Shown here: positions 1-8,817 of the stretch, piece by piece | Layout: each line of letters starts with the position of its first letter | Numbering within the stretch: the first letter of the stretch is position 1 | Source: Zobellella maritima | GTDB lineage: Bacteria; Pseudomonadota; Gammaproteobacteria; Enterobacterales; Aeromonadaceae | Direction of reading: 5' to 3' | Assembly: GCF_003075035.1 (NCBI RefSeq) | Contig: NZ_QCZE01000001.1 | Span: forward strand, 2,232,759-2,296,758 | Length of the DNA: 64,000 nt | Notes under the pieces: model-generated | What the model saw: the letters and a program-made list of their open reading frames with translations, nothing else | Told to the model about the DNA's origin: nothing | Database searches by the model: none | Position numbers and translations under genes: made by a program

Positions 1-84
1 GTTACCCTTGCGGTGGGAGAACTCGATGCACAGATCATCGACTTCCAGTATTACCTCACCGCGGTTGTTGCTCACATTTTCCAT
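1..84 (-). CDS. ABC importer ATP-binding protein, DppD/OppD type (N-terminal fragment)
   Basis: Only the first 28 codons are in the window; the gene continues past the left edge. The fragment reads MENVSNNRGEVILEV, then DDLCIEFSHRKGN, the usual first beta strand of a peptide-type ABC ATPase before Walker A. An AAGGAG Shine-Dalgarno lies just upstream of the ATG, and the start is 11 bases after the stop of the upstream permease gene, so it is the next cistron of the same operon. It would energise import by the two permeases. The family assignment rests mainly on context. Confidence 0.7.
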   Translation of the reverse strand, partial: MENVSNNRGEVILEVDDLCIEFSHRKGN

Positions 85-95
85 TGTCTTGCTCC

Positions 96-1079
96 TTAAC
101 GCAGCTTGGGATTGAGGGCGTCGCGCAGCCAGTCACCGACCAGGTTGACCGACAGGGCCAGCACCACCAGCACCAGGGAGGGGAACACCACCACCCACCA
201 CTGACCGGAGAACAGGTATCGGTTGCCTTCATTGATCAGGGTACCGAGCGAAGGCTGATGCGGCGGCATGCCGACCCCGAGGAACGACAGGGTCGCCTCG
301 GTCAGCACCGCCAACGCCAGATGCAGGGTGGCCAGCACCAGTACCGGGCTGAGCACATTGGGCAGGATATGCAGGAACATGATGCGCATATTGCTGCTGC
401 CCATCACCTTGGCGGCCTGCACATATTCCTTGTTGCCTTCCTGCAGGGTACAGCCGCGCACGGTACGGGCATATTGCATCCAGCCGGTCAGGGTGATGGA
501 GATAACGATGATGTAGACCGCCATCTGGTCATGCATTCCCTGGGGCAGCAGGCCACGGGCCGCGCCGCTGACCAGCAGCGCAAACATAATGGTGGGGAAG
601 CTGAGCATGGCGTCCGCCAGGCGCATGATCAGAGCATCGACCATGCCGCCGAAATAGCCGCTGACCACACCCAGGGTCACACCCAGGGCCATGGCGCAAA
701 GCACGCTGATGAAACCGACAATCAGCGATACCTGCAGGCCATGGAGGATCAGCGAATACACATCCCGGCCCTGGATATCGGTTCCCAGCCAGAAGCGGGC
801 CTCGCCCCCTTCCACCCAGAAGGGCGGCAGCTCGGAATCCATCAGATCGAAGGCCGCCATGTCGAAGGGATCATAATGGGCCAGGAAAGATGCCCCTATG
901 CCCGCAACCAGCAGCAGCATCAGCACGGCGGTGGCAAATACCGTCAGCCGGGAAGTCCGGAAGTTATAGGCGATGTCGCTGTCGTAGGCGACCAGCAGCT
1001 GTTGCCATATTTTTTGCAGCCTCCCCGGGCTGGAGCTGCTCTGGCCGGTCAGGGCCGCCTTGGTGGTATTGATAGCCAT
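96..1079 (-). CDS. ABC importer permease, DppC/OppC type
   Basis: Inner-membrane permease of 327 residues, normal for DppC/OppC. An N-terminal cytoplasmic segment precedes a first membrane helix near residues 45-67, then a periplasmic loop with the family-typical WLGTDIQGRDVYS motif. The binding-protein-dependent transport domain follows, with an EAA-type loop (YVQAAKVMGSS) that contacts the ATPase, and the family-typical EATLSFLGVG segment. It sits 20 bases downstream of the DppB-like gene and pairs with it to form the channel. Substrate cannot be read from the permease; the amidohydrolase neighbours suggest a small nitrogenous compound as much as a peptide. Confidence 0.93.
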   Translation of the reverse strand: MAINTTKAALTGQSSSSPGRLQKIWQQLLVAYDSDIAYNFRTSRLTVFATAVLMLLLVAGIGASFLAHYDPFDMAAFDLMDSELPPFWVEGGEARFWLGTDIQGRDVYSLILHGLQVSLIVGFISVLCAMALGVTLGVVSGYFGGMVDALIMRLADAMLSFPTIMFALLVSGAARGLLPQGMHDQMAVYIIVISITLTGWMQYARTVRGCTLQEGNKEYVQAAKVMGSSNMRIMFLHILPNVLSPVLVLATLHLALAVLTEATLSFLGVGMPPHQPSLGTLINEGNRYLFSGQWWVVVFPSLVLVVLALSVNLVGDWLRDALNPKLR

Positions 1080-1099
1080 GGGTTACCTCGTCCTTGTGC

Positions 1100-2074
1100 T
1101 TAGCGGTCAGCGGTTTTCAAACGCGGATCAATGACCCGGTAGAGGATATCGACCAGGGTATTGATGCAGATAAAAATCAGGGAGATGAACACCAGATATG
1201 CGGAAATTACCGGTATATCCACGTAGTTCACCGCCTGGATAAACAACAGCCCCATCCCGGGCCACTGGAAGACGGTTTCGGTGACCACCGCGAAGGCGAT
1301 CAGGCCGCCGATCTGCAGGCCGATGATGGTAATCACAGGTAGCAGGGAATTGCGCAGGGCATGGGTGTAGTTGATGCTGCGTTGTTTAATACCCCTGGCC
1401 TTGGCGAACTTGATGTAATCGGTGCGCAGAACCTCTTTCATCTCGCTGCGCACCAGACGCATGATCATGGTGATCATAAACAGCGCCAATGACAGTGCCG
1501 GCAGAATAATCGACGCCCAGCCCGATTGGCTGAACAGGCCGCTGCTCCACCAGCCGAACTCCACTATGTCGCCCCGGCCGTGGGAAGGCAGCCAGCCCAG
1601 CCAGACCGAAAACACGATGATCAGCACGATACCGGCAATAAAGCTGGGCAGGGACACGCCGATCAGGGAAACGGTCTGCACCAGGCTGGTCATCCACTTG
1701 TTACGTGACAAAGACACCCAGACCCCGGCGGGCAACCCCACCAGCAGCGAGATGATCACCGCCACGAACACCAGCTCCAGGGTAGCGGGCAGCCGCTCCA
1801 GGATCAGGTTGAGCACGTCCATCTTGTTGTAGTAGGAAATCCCGAAATCACCCTGGGCGATATTGCCGACAAAACGGCCGTACTGGGTGATCACGCTGTC
1901 GTTCAGGCCCAGCTTTTCACGCAGCTGATCCCGCTCCAGCTGGGTCGCACTTTCCGGCAACATGCCATCGATGGGATCACCGACAAACTGGAACATGGTA
2001 AAGGCGATCAGCGCCACCGTCAGCATCAGCCCGCAGGCCTGTATCAGCCGCTGTATGGTAAAAGCCAACATCAT
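1100..2074 (-). CDS. ABC importer permease, DppB/OppB type
   Basis: Inner-membrane permease of 324 residues. It has the N-terminal helix typical of DppB (residues about 8-30), a periplasmic domain with REKLGLNDSVITQYGRF, and a transport domain with an EAA-type loop (YIKFAKARGIKQ) followed by the common NSLLPVITIIGLQ. The start is the first ATG of an ATG-ATG pair behind AAGGAG. It lies 52 bases downstream of the binding-protein gene and 20 bases upstream of the DppC-like gene, so binding protein, two permeases and ATPase form one operon. Confidence 0.93.
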   Translation of the reverse strand: MMLAFTIQRLIQACGLMLTVALIAFTMFQFVGDPIDGMLPESATQLERDQLREKLGLNDSVITQYGRFVGNIAQGDFGISYYNKMDVLNLILERLPATLELVFVAVIISLLVGLPAGVWVSLSRNKWMTSLVQTVSLIGVSLPSFIAGIVLIIVFSVWLGWLPSHGRGDIVEFGWWSSGLFSQSGWASIILPALSLALFMITMIMRLVRSEMKEVLRTDYIKFAKARGIKQRSINYTHALRNSLLPVITIIGLQIGGLIAFAVVTETVFQWPGMGLLFIQAVNYVDIPVISAYLVFISLIFICINTLVDILYRVIDPRLKTADR

Positions 2075-2126
2075 TTCACTCCTTTGATTTGCAATAGCGG
2101 ATTAGGGGTCCGTAAGCCCTTGTTGC

Positions 2127-3713
2127 CTAGTTCAGGTTGGCATACCAGAGCCGCACCACATTGTCTGAGTTCTGGGTGAGCTCCAGCTTGTCGGAAGTCA
2201 CCCAGGCCACAGGTTCAAAATGCAATGGAATAAATGGCAGATCCTCCTGGGCCAGGGCCAGGGCATCGCTCATCAGCTGCAGCCGGGTCGGCTTGTCCAG
2301 CTCGGTGGCGGACTGTTCGATCAGCGCATCAACGGTGTCATTCTGGTAACGGGGAATATTAAAGGCGCCGTAGATACCGTCATCCTTGGAATGGATCAGT
2401 TGCTGGTTGATGCTGTAGGCATCGATCAACGGCAGGTTAGCCCAGCCCAGTACCGCTACATCGGTACGGCCGTTATCGCGGATCTGGGAATAGACACTGC
2501 GGGTATGCATGTTCAGGTTGGTTTCTACACCTATCTTGGACCAGTACCGCTGCACCGCCTGACACCACTGCTCCGCATTCAGGTAGGCACCCTGCACGCA
2601 GTCGAAGTTCAGTTTGAAACCATCTGGATAACCAGCCTCGGCCAGCAATAGCTTCGCCTGATTGGGATCATAGCCAAGCTCAATTCTGCGTTCGGCGTCA
2701 TAACCGGCGATACCGGGTGCCACATAGGTGTTGGCCACTTCGGTCATGCCGCGCATGATCTTCTTAACGATCGCCTCCCGGTCGATGGCCATATGCAGGG
2801 CCTGGCGCACACGCTGATCCTGCAGCGGGTTCCTGCCGTCCACATTGCCCGCATTCAGCTCGTCGGCCATATTCAGCGACAGGTAATCCACTCGCAGTGA
2901 CGGCCGGACCTTGACCTCGATACTTTTCTCCCTTTCCAACCGGGGCAAATCCTGCAATGGCACATCATTGACCAGGTCAAACTCGCCAGACAACATGCCC
3001 GCCAGACGGGTGGCGTCAGACGACACCGGCTGGAAGATAATGCGGTCAATATTGTGCTTTGCCTGTTCTGCCCGCCACCAGTTGTCATTCCTGACCAAGA
3101 CCATTTCGGCGTCGCGGCGCCGGCTTTCCAGCCTGAAGGGGCCGGTGCCGTTGGTATGGTTGGTGGCATAGCCCTCGGTACCCTTGCTCATGCTGGTGGG
3201 CAGGGTCGCCTGGTGCTCTTCCAGCCACTCCTTGTCCATCATCAAGACACCAGACAGCTCATTAAGGGCGATGGGTGACTTGCTGTTCAACCGGATATCA
3301 ACCGTGTAGTCATCCACCCTGACTGCCTCCCTCAGAGAAGAGGCATTTCCGCGGATCCCCGAATCCGGGTGGGTTACCCGGGCGATGGAGGCCACCACAT
3401 CATCGGCATTAAAATCATTGCCGTTATGAAACTTGATGCCCTTGTTCAGGTAGAAACGAAGAGTAGTATCATCCAGCTGCTCCCAGCGACTGGCCAGGGT
3501 AGCCTCCAGCTGCAGGTTGTCGTTCCACTGCACCAGGCCCTCATAGATATGGTTCTGAAAGCTCAGCGCATGCGTTGACGCGAAAGCATAGGGATCCAGG
3601 GTAGGAATATCGGCTTGCTGGGCCCAACGCACCACGTTTTCGGCTTGCGCCTGTTGCGCCGTCAGGCCAAGGGAAGCGGCCATCAGGCAGGTCGCCAGTG
3701 TCTTTAATTTCAT
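2127..3713 (-). CDS. ABC importer substrate-binding protein, family 5 (copy 1)
   Basis: Periplasmic solute-binding protein of 528 residues of the DppA/OppA/NikA family. A signal peptide (MKLKTLATCLMAASLGLTAQQAQA) is followed by mature NVVRWAQQADIPTLDPYAF. Family hallmarks include YEGLVQWN, the GTGPFRLES stretch and the VRQALHMAIDRE segment. The start is the ATG preceding KLKT; a TTG two codons earlier is possible. Copy 2 immediately upstream is similar over its whole length, so the pair arose by tandem duplication. This copy leads the permease operon. Its promoter carries the shared palindrome described at 3842-3882. The substrate is unknown; the family also transports nickel, opines and other small molecules. 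Confidence 0.92.
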   Translation of the reverse strand: MKLKTLATCLMAASLGLTAQQAQAENVVRWAQQADIPTLDPYAFASTHALSFQNHIYEGLVQWNDNLQLEATLASRWEQLDDTTLRFYLNKGIKFHNGNDFNADDVVASIARVTHPDSGIRGNASSLREAVRVDDYTVDIRLNSKSPIALNELSGVLMMDKEWLEEHQATLPTSMSKGTEGYATNHTNGTGPFRLESRRRDAEMVLVRNDNWWRAEQAKHNIDRIIFQPVSSDATRLAGMLSGEFDLVNDVPLQDLPRLEREKSIEVKVRPSLRVDYLSLNMADELNAGNVDGRNPLQDQRVRQALHMAIDREAIVKKIMRGMTEVANTYVAPGIAGYDAERRIELGYDPNQAKLLLAEAGYPDGFKLNFDCVQGAYLNAEQWCQAVQRYWSKIGVETNLNMHTRSVYSQIRDNGRTDVAVLGWANLPLIDAYSINQQLIHSKDDGIYGAFNIPRYQNDTVDALIEQSATELDKPTRLQLMSDALALAQEDLPFIPLHFEPVAWVTSDKLELTQNSDNVVRLWYANLN

Positions 3714-3841
3714 TATCAATCATCCCTGTGAGAGAAGTACCGACCGGGTGATGCCGGCCTTGGAGTCATGTGGGCAGGTCTCAAACCTGCCGGTCATTTC
3801 TTATAACATGACATACTCACTCTTTTTACAAAATAGACGCC

Positions 3842-3882
3842 AAATTGCTAGCAATTTTAATATTTGTGATAACAAACAGAAA
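3842..3882 (-). promoter_or_regulatory. Promoter with palindromic operator, binding-protein copy 1
   Basis: A perfect 16-base palindrome AAATTGCTAGCAATTT occupies 3842-3857. On the minus strand a -10-like TAAAAT (3854-3859) abuts TGCTAGCAAT directly. TTGTGATAACAA, itself an inverted repeat TTGT-N4-ACAA, lies at 3864-3875 between the presumed -35 and -10. The same layout precedes the other binding-protein gene. The -35 is poor. An operator over the -10 and start point points to repression; the protein is not identified. Confidence 0.6.
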
Positions 3883-3910
3883 ATCACGCCTTTCCCGCAT
3901 GATCTGCATC

Positions 3911-3941
3911 GCCAGGCCACCCGGAACCCGGATGGCCTGGC
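3911..3941 (-). terminator. Hairpin after binding-protein copy 2
   Basis: A perfect 9-base-pair stem (GCCAGGCCA / TGGCCTGGC) with a 13-base loop begins 6 bases past the stop of copy 2. It is not followed by a clean T run, only a mixed T-rich stretch further on. It may partly terminate, or protect the mRNA end, so the two binding proteins can be expressed separately. Confidence 0.45.
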
Positions 3942-3947
3942 AGAGGC

Positions 3948-5543
3948 TCAACTTTGCTTGATGCTGGCGTACCAGAGCCGGACTATATTGTCGGGGTTCT
4001 GGGTGATGGTCAGCTTGTCGGAGGTGGCCCAGGCCATGGGCTCGAAGTGCAGGGGCAGGAAGGGCAGCTCCTGCTGTGCTTTGGCGAGCACGTCTGCCAT
4101 CTGCCGGGTTCGGGTCGGCTGATCCTGCTCCGAGGAAGACCGTTCAATCAGGGTGTCGATGGTGTCATTCCGATAGCGGGGAATGTTGAAGGCGCCGTAG
4201 ATGCCGCCGTCCTTGGAATGGAGCAGCTGCTGGTTGATGCTGTAGGCATCATAAAGCGGCAGGTTGGCCCAGCCCAGTACCGCCACGTCGGTGCGGCCAT
4301 TGTCTCGAATCTGGGAATAGACGCTGCGAGTATGCATATTCAGGTTGGTTTTCACTCCCACCTTGGACCAGTAGCGCTGCACCGCCTGACACCACTGCTC
4401 CGCATTCAGGTAGTAGCCCTGCTCGCAGTCGAAGGCCAGCTTGAAGCCGTCCGGATAGCCGGCTTCGGCAAGCAACTGCTTGGCCTTTTGGGGATTATAA
4501 CCATGCTGGATGGCTCGCTCTGGGTCATAGCCGGCGATGGCTGGTGCCACATAGGTGTTGGCCACCTCGGTCATGCCGCGCATGATCTTCTTGACGATGG
4601 CCTCCCGGTCGATGGCCATATGCAGGGCCTGGCGCACACGCTGATCCTGCAGCGGGTTCTTGCCGTCCACATTGCCCGCATTCAGCTCGTCATTCATGTT
4701 CAGGGTAAGGAACATGACCCGCAGGGAAGGCCGGACCTTGACGTCTATGCCTTTTTCCTTTTCCAGCCGGGGCAGATCCTGCAGGGGAATGTCGCTGACC
4801 AGATCGAATTCACCGGCCAGCATGCCGGCCAGGCGGGTAGACTCGGACGCAACCGGACTAAACACGATGCGGTCGATGTTATGAGCGTTCTGCTCAGACT
4901 GCCACCAGTCCCCGTTTTTGATCAGCACCATCTCGGCGTCGCGACGCCGGCTTTCCAGTATGAAAGGACCGGTGCCGTTGGTGTGGTTGGTCGCATACCC
5001 CTCGGTGCCCTTGGTCATGCTGGTGGGCTCGGTGGCCTGGTGCTCTTCCAGCCACTCCTTGTCCATCATCAGGATACCGGTCAATTCGTTCAGGGCGATG
5101 GGCGACTTGCCACTCAGACGAATGTCAACCGTATAGTCGTCCACCTTGACGGCATCCTTGATGGAAGAGGCATTGCCGCGGATACCCGAATCAGGATGGG
5201 TGACCCGGGCGATGGAGGCCACCACATCATCGGCATTGAAACTGTTGCCGTTGTGGAAGCGAACGCCCTCCCGCAGGTAAAAGCGGATGCTGGTGTCGTC
5301 CAGCTGTTCCCAGTGGGTCGCCAGGGCCGGTGACATTTCCAGTTGCTCGTTCCATTGCACCAGGCCTTCATAGATATGGTTCTGGAACGCCAGCGCCGGC
5401 GTGGAGGCAAAGGCATAGGGGTCCAGGGTGGGAATATCTCCCTGCTGAGCCCAGCGCACCACATTCTCGGCCTGCGCCTGTTGGGCGGTCAGGCTGCAGC
5501 TGGCGGCCAGCAAGCAGGCGGCAATCGTCTTTAATTTCATCAT
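3948..5543 (-). CDS. ABC importer substrate-binding protein, family 5 (copy 2)
   Basis: Periplasmic binding protein of 531 residues with a signal peptide ending QQAQA and mature NVVRWAQQGDIPTLDPYAF. It is closely related to copy 1 throughout, including identical stretches such as VRQALHMAIDREAIVKKIM and NMHTRSVYSQIRDNGRT. Differences cluster near residues 75-95, 210-245 and 340-380. The Shine-Dalgarno region and first codons are almost identical to copy 1, so the duplicated unit included the leader. It has its own promoter and a 3' hairpin and no permease of its own, so it probably shares the downstream channel while binding a related ligand. Confidence 0.92.
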   Translation of the reverse strand: MMKLKTIAACLLAASCSLTAQQAQAENVVRWAQQGDIPTLDPYAFASTPALAFQNHIYEGLVQWNEQLEMSPALATHWEQLDDTSIRFYLREGVRFHNGNSFNADDVVASIARVTHPDSGIRGNASSIKDAVKVDDYTVDIRLSGKSPIALNELTGILMMDKEWLEEHQATEPTSMTKGTEGYATNHTNGTGPFILESRRRDAEMVLIKNGDWWQSEQNAHNIDRIVFSPVASESTRLAGMLAGEFDLVSDIPLQDLPRLEKEKGIDVKVRPSLRVMFLTLNMNDELNAGNVDGKNPLQDQRVRQALHMAIDREAIVKKIMRGMTEVANTYVAPAIAGYDPERAIQHGYNPQKAKQLLAEAGYPDGFKLAFDCEQGYYLNAEQWCQAVQRYWSKVGVKTNLNMHTRSVYSQIRDNGRTDVAVLGWANLPLYDAYSINQQLLHSKDGGIYGAFNIPRYRNDTIDTLIERSSSEQDQPTRTRQMADVLAKAQQELPFLPLHFEPMAWATSDKLTITQNPDNIVRLWYASIKQS

Positions 5544-5870
5544 CAATCATCCCTGTGAGTGAACATGTTGTGGCCCCTGCTGAGGTGACCGCATTACCAG
5601 CAGTGAGTTAACCTGCTCAGCCACAATCTATAACAAAGAGAGAACAAATGAGATTAATAAATACCATATATTGCTAACAATTTAATTTATTTGTGATAAC
5701 AATCCCAAAACTGCCGGTCTTGGCCCGGTAAGATTCCCCCTGTGTTATCTCGCTGATACCTCGCCTATCCGGCTGTCCTACAAGCATTCATTCCATCGGC
5801 CGGACGGTGTCAGCAGCAAGACATCCGAACACAAGAGATTCGACATTTATAGGACCAACAGGGAGCAAGC
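5544..5870. other. Divergent control region between binding-protein copy 2 and the CodA-like gene
   Basis: This 327-base gap contains the minus-strand promoter and operator at 5670-5708 and an AT-rich leader of roughly 120 bases for copy 2. On the plus strand a GGGAGC Shine-Dalgarno precedes the ATG at 5871. A TTTATA at about 5848-5853 is a possible -10 for the deaminase gene. I see no second copy of the palindrome close to that start and no ORF here that looks real. Confidence 0.6.
5670..5708 (-). promoter_or_regulatory. Promoter with palindromic operator, binding-protein copy 2
   Basis: ATTGCTAACAAT (5670-5681) differs by one base from the perfect palindrome at the other two promoters. On the minus strand TTGGGA (5703-5708) and TTAAAT (5680-5685) are spaced by 17 bases, and the -10 directly abuts TGTTAGCAAT. 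TTGTGATAACAA is repeated at 5691-5702, inside the spacer, as in copy 1. Identical geometry at three promoters supports one shared regulator. Confidence 0.6.
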
Positions 5871-7061
5871 ATGACAACCACACTGATCAGCCAGGTCCGT
5901 CTCGCAGGACAGCAAGAGAGCCGGGATATCCTGATCGAGGAAGGCCGGATAGTCCGTATCGACGCGCAAATTCCGTTACCCACCGGCGCCAAACTGCTGG
6001 AAGGCCATCAACGCCTGGCACTGCCCGGCTTTATCGACGGTCACGCCCATATCGACAAATCCCTGTGGGGCATGGACTGGTATGAGAATCAGGTGCCCAG
6101 GGAACTGCCCGCCATCATCGAAAACGAACGCAACTTCCGTCGGCAACAGGCATTTGATCCCTGTCAGCAATCCGAGCGCATCGCCCGGCAGGCCATCGCA
6201 CGGGGCACCACCCATATCCGCACCCATATCGATGTGGATACGGAAATCGGCCTTAAACATATGGAAGGGGTACTGGCCACCAAGGACAAGCTGGCCGGAC
6301 AACTCTACATAGAGACGGTTTGCTTCCCCCAGAGCGGCATGCTGGGCCGCCCCGGCACACTGGCGCTGATGGAAGAAGCGATCAGGCTGGGCGCCGATTA
6401 TGTGGGCGGCATAGACCCCTCCTCCTTCGAACGCAATCCTGTGGCCCATATCGATGCAGTGTTCGAGCTGGCCACCCGATACGGCAAGGGCGTCGATCTG
6501 CATCTCCACGAGGCCGGTGAGCTGGGCGCTTTCTCGGTCGAGCTGATGACAGAGCGGACCCTTGCCCTGGGCCTGCAGGGCAAGGTCACCATCAGCCACG
6601 CCTTCTGCCTGGGCGAGGTGGACACGGCCTATCAGGACAAGCTGATCGAAGGGCTGGCCCGGGCGGATATCGCCATCGCCACCACGGCGCCGGCCAATCG
6701 CAACGTCCCACCCTATGAAAAACTGCGCGCAGCCGGCGTGAAGGTGACCGCCGGCAACGACGGCATCCGCGACACCTGGAGCCCCTACGGCAATGGGGAC
6801 ATGCTGCAGCGGGCCATGCTGATGGGGCTCAGATACCGCTGGCGCCAGGACAGGGAACTGGCCCAGGCGCTGCATGCCATTACTTATGGCGGCGCCGAGG
6901 TGATGGGGCTGAAAGACTATGGCCTGGCGGCGGGCTGTCAAGCGGATCTGGTGTTGGTGGATGCAAAGGTGGCGGCCGAAGCCATCGTCGAGCCGCCGCT
7001 GGCCCGCACCGTGTTCAAGGCCGGCAGGCTGGTCGCCGACCGGGGCGAATGCCTGTTTTGA
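5871..7061 (+). CDS. Amidohydrolase, cytosine-deaminase (CodA) like
   Basis: Cytoplasmic metal-dependent hydrolase or deaminase of 396 residues in the amidohydrolase superfamily. Visible metal and catalytic motifs are GFIDGHAHIDKS (H58 and H60), VDLHLHEAG near residue 210, TISHAFCLG near 240 and GNDGIRDTWSP near 298-308. The last resembles the Asp motif of CodA and AtzC relatives. A composite beta-sandwich at both ends completes the fold. CodA-type enzymes deaminate or hydrolyse exocyclic amino groups of N-heterocycles; the true substrate here is unknown. It diverges from the binding-protein gene, linking import to catabolism. The ATG follows GGGAGC. Confidence 0.85.
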   Translation: MTTTLISQVRLAGQQESRDILIEEGRIVRIDAQIPLPTGAKLLEGHQRLALPGFIDGHAHIDKSLWGMDWYENQVPRELPAIIENERNFRRQQAFDPCQQSERIARQAIARGTTHIRTHIDVDTEIGLKHMEGVLATKDKLAGQLYIETVCFPQSGMLGRPGTLALMEEAIRLGADYVGGIDPSSFERNPVAHIDAVFELATRYGKGVDLHLHEAGELGAFSVELMTERTLALGLQGKVTISHAFCLGEVDTAYQDKLIEGLARADIAIATTAPANRNVPPYEKLRAAGVKVTAGNDGIRDTWSPYGNGDMLQRAMLMGLRYRWRQDRELAQALHAITYGGAEVMGLKDYGLAAGCQADLVLVDAKVAAEAIVEPPLARTVFKAGRLVADRGECLF

Positions 7062-7161
7062 ACAGACTCATACGCTAGCCACCATGCTATTTAATGGCGC
7101 GCAGGAGCGGATAGGGAGTCCTCACGCCGACTCGCCGTAACCCCCTCCCTGGGGGCTCGAC

Positions 7162-7229
7162 GGCGCCATCTGACCGCCATGGATGGCGGAAATGTCGAAA
7201 ATGCAGGAGCATTTTTCGACCATGGCGCC
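7162..7229. repeat. Structured intergenic element (closing stem with two hairpins)
   Basis: An outer stem GGCGCCAT (7162-7169) / ATGGCGCC (7222-7229) encloses CCGCCA-tgga-TGGCGG (7174-7189) and GTCGAAAATGC (7194-7204) / GCATTTTTCGAC (7209-7220, one bulged T). Three helices meet at one junction. No T run follows, so this is not a simple terminator. Its compactness suggests a mobile intergenic repeat or a leader structure for the gene at 7291. A separate CCCCC/GGGGG hairpin lies at 7141-7155. Confidence 0.55.
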
Positions 7230-7290
7230 AACGGCCGGCTTGGAGGATCTCCCCATCCTCCCTCACCAGACACTGACGGAGCACAAATCA

Positions 7291-8757
7291 ATGAAAACCA
7301 CCAAGATCACCGCCAAGTACGTTATCGGTTTCAAGGACGGCGGCCACCATATCTACGAGCAGGGCGAACTGGTCTATCGCGGCAACACCGTGCTGTTTGT
7401 CGGCCACGGCTATCAGGAACCGGTCGATGAAACCCTCAACATGGGCAACGCCCTGGTCGGCCCCGGCTTTATCGATCTGGACGCGGTCGCCGATCTGGAT
7501 TCCACCGTGCTCGCCTTCGACCATCAGCCCGGCTGGAAAAAAGGCCGCCTGCCCGCCAGCGACTGGCAACGGCGCGAGACCTACACCGACGCCGAGCTGG
7601 ACTTCAATAAGCGCTATGCCTTCAGCCAGCTGCTGTTGAATGGCATCACCACCATAGCGCCGATCACCTCCATCCTGTACCGGGAGTGGGCCGAAACCGC
7701 CGACGAATTCCGCCGCGCCGCCGATATCGCCACCGGACTGGGGGTGCGCGCCTATTTGGGGCCGGCCTACATGTCGGGCTACGGTGTGGTCAACCCGGAT
7801 GCCAGCTTCACCATGCGCTTCGACGAACAACGGGGACTCAAGGGGCTGGAAGAGGCGGTACGCTACGTAGAGCGGCTCGATCAGTACGATGACACCATAA
7901 TGGGCATGCTGGCTCCGGACCGCATCGAGGGCTGTACTCCCGAACTGCTACGCCAGACCGCCAAGGCCATGCGCGCCCTGGATTGCCCCGCCCGGCTGCA
8001 CAGCTGCCAGGGCGAGTTCGAACTGGAGATGGTGCACCAGTTGCATAACGGCATGTCGTCGGTAGAGCTGATGGCCGAGAATGAGCTGCTCGATCACCGC
8101 CTGCTGCTGCCCCACCTGCAGTTGCTGGGTGGCAAACATGCCACCCCCGAGAAAATCCGGCGGGAGCTGACATTACTCGGCCAAAGTGGTGCCAACGCGG
8201 TGATTTGCCCGCTGGTGGCCGGCCGCCATGGAAAATACTTCAACGGCGTCAGCCGCTTCCGGGAGGCCGGTATCAACATCAGCCTGGGTACCGATACCTT
8301 CCCGCCGGACATGATCCAGAACATGCATGTGGGCGCCATGCTCAGCCGGGTGAGCAGCGCTGATATCACCGAGGCCTCGGCGGCGGACTATTACAATATG
8401 GCTACCCTGGGCGGGGCCCGGGCCCTGGGCCGGGAGGACATAGGCCGGCTCTGCCCGGGCGCCAAGGCCGATATCATGGTGTTCGACTTCGACCGTATCC
8501 ACACCGGCCAGGTATTCGATCCCATCACGGCCCTGGTGATCAACGGCAACGGACGGGATATCAAGGGGGTGATCGTCAACGGCGACAAGGTGGTATGGGA
8601 CGGCCGGCTGGTAAAGCTCAATCTGGACCTGCAGCAGCTGCATCACCAGGCCCAGCAGCAGTTCGAGGGCTTTATCGCCAGCTACCCGGAACGCAGCCAC
8701 CGGCATCCGCCGCTGGCGGAGATCTTCCCCCCCTCGTTTCCGACCAGCCGAGGCTGA
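7291..8757 (+). CDS. Amidohydrolase-superfamily protein, AtzA/TrzN-like, with altered first metal motif (paralogue A)
   Basis: Protein of 488 residues with the amidohydrolase layout: N-terminal beta-sandwich, TIM barrel, and C-terminal segment ending with ALGREDIGRLCPGAKADIMVF. Later ligand positions look present (RLHSCQ, LLLPHLQLLGG, SLGTDTFPPD). The usual GFIDxHxH reads GFIDLDAV here, with D64 and V66 at the two His positions, followed by DLD. The distant paralogue shares this, so it is a subfamily trait, not a fresh mutation. The ATG at 7291 has a GGAG and aligns with the paralogue; an upstream extension to 7183 would translate the structured element. The reaction is unknown. Confidence 0.8.
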   Translation: MKTTKITAKYVIGFKDGGHHIYEQGELVYRGNTVLFVGHGYQEPVDETLNMGNALVGPGFIDLDAVADLDSTVLAFDHQPGWKKGRLPASDWQRRETYTDAELDFNKRYAFSQLLLNGITTIAPITSILYREWAETADEFRRAADIATGLGVRAYLGPAYMSGYGVVNPDASFTMRFDEQRGLKGLEEAVRYVERLDQYDDTIMGMLAPDRIEGCTPELLRQTAKAMRALDCPARLHSCQGEFELEMVHQLHNGMSSVELMAENELLDHRLLLPHLQLLGGKHATPEKIRRELTLLGQSGANAVICPLVAGRHGKYFNGVSRFREAGINISLGTDTFPPDMIQNMHVGAMLSRVSSADITEASAADYYNMATLGGARALGREDIGRLCPGAKADIMVFDFDRIHTGQVFDPITALVINGNGRDIKGVIVNGDKVVWDGRLVKLNLDLQQLHHQAQQQFEGFIASYPERSHRHPPLAEIFPPSFPTSRG

Positions 8758-8817
8758 GCCGCATGCCCCGCCGCCAGGGGCATGTTTGCAGGACACTCAT
8801 AGGGTTAAAACCGGCCT

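Noticed and set aside
3864-3875. TTGTGATAACAA as a CRP site
   Set aside because: Only one TGTGA half-site; the partner TCACA is missing at the required distance in both copies.
3954-5333. Long open frame antisense to binding-protein copy 2
   Set aside because: The sense product has a signal peptide and complete family motifs; the antisense translation is low complexity.
7183-7290. N-terminal extension of amidohydrolase paralogue A
   Set aside because: It would translate the three-stem intergenic element; the ATG at 7291 has a Shine-Dalgarno and aligns with the paralogue.
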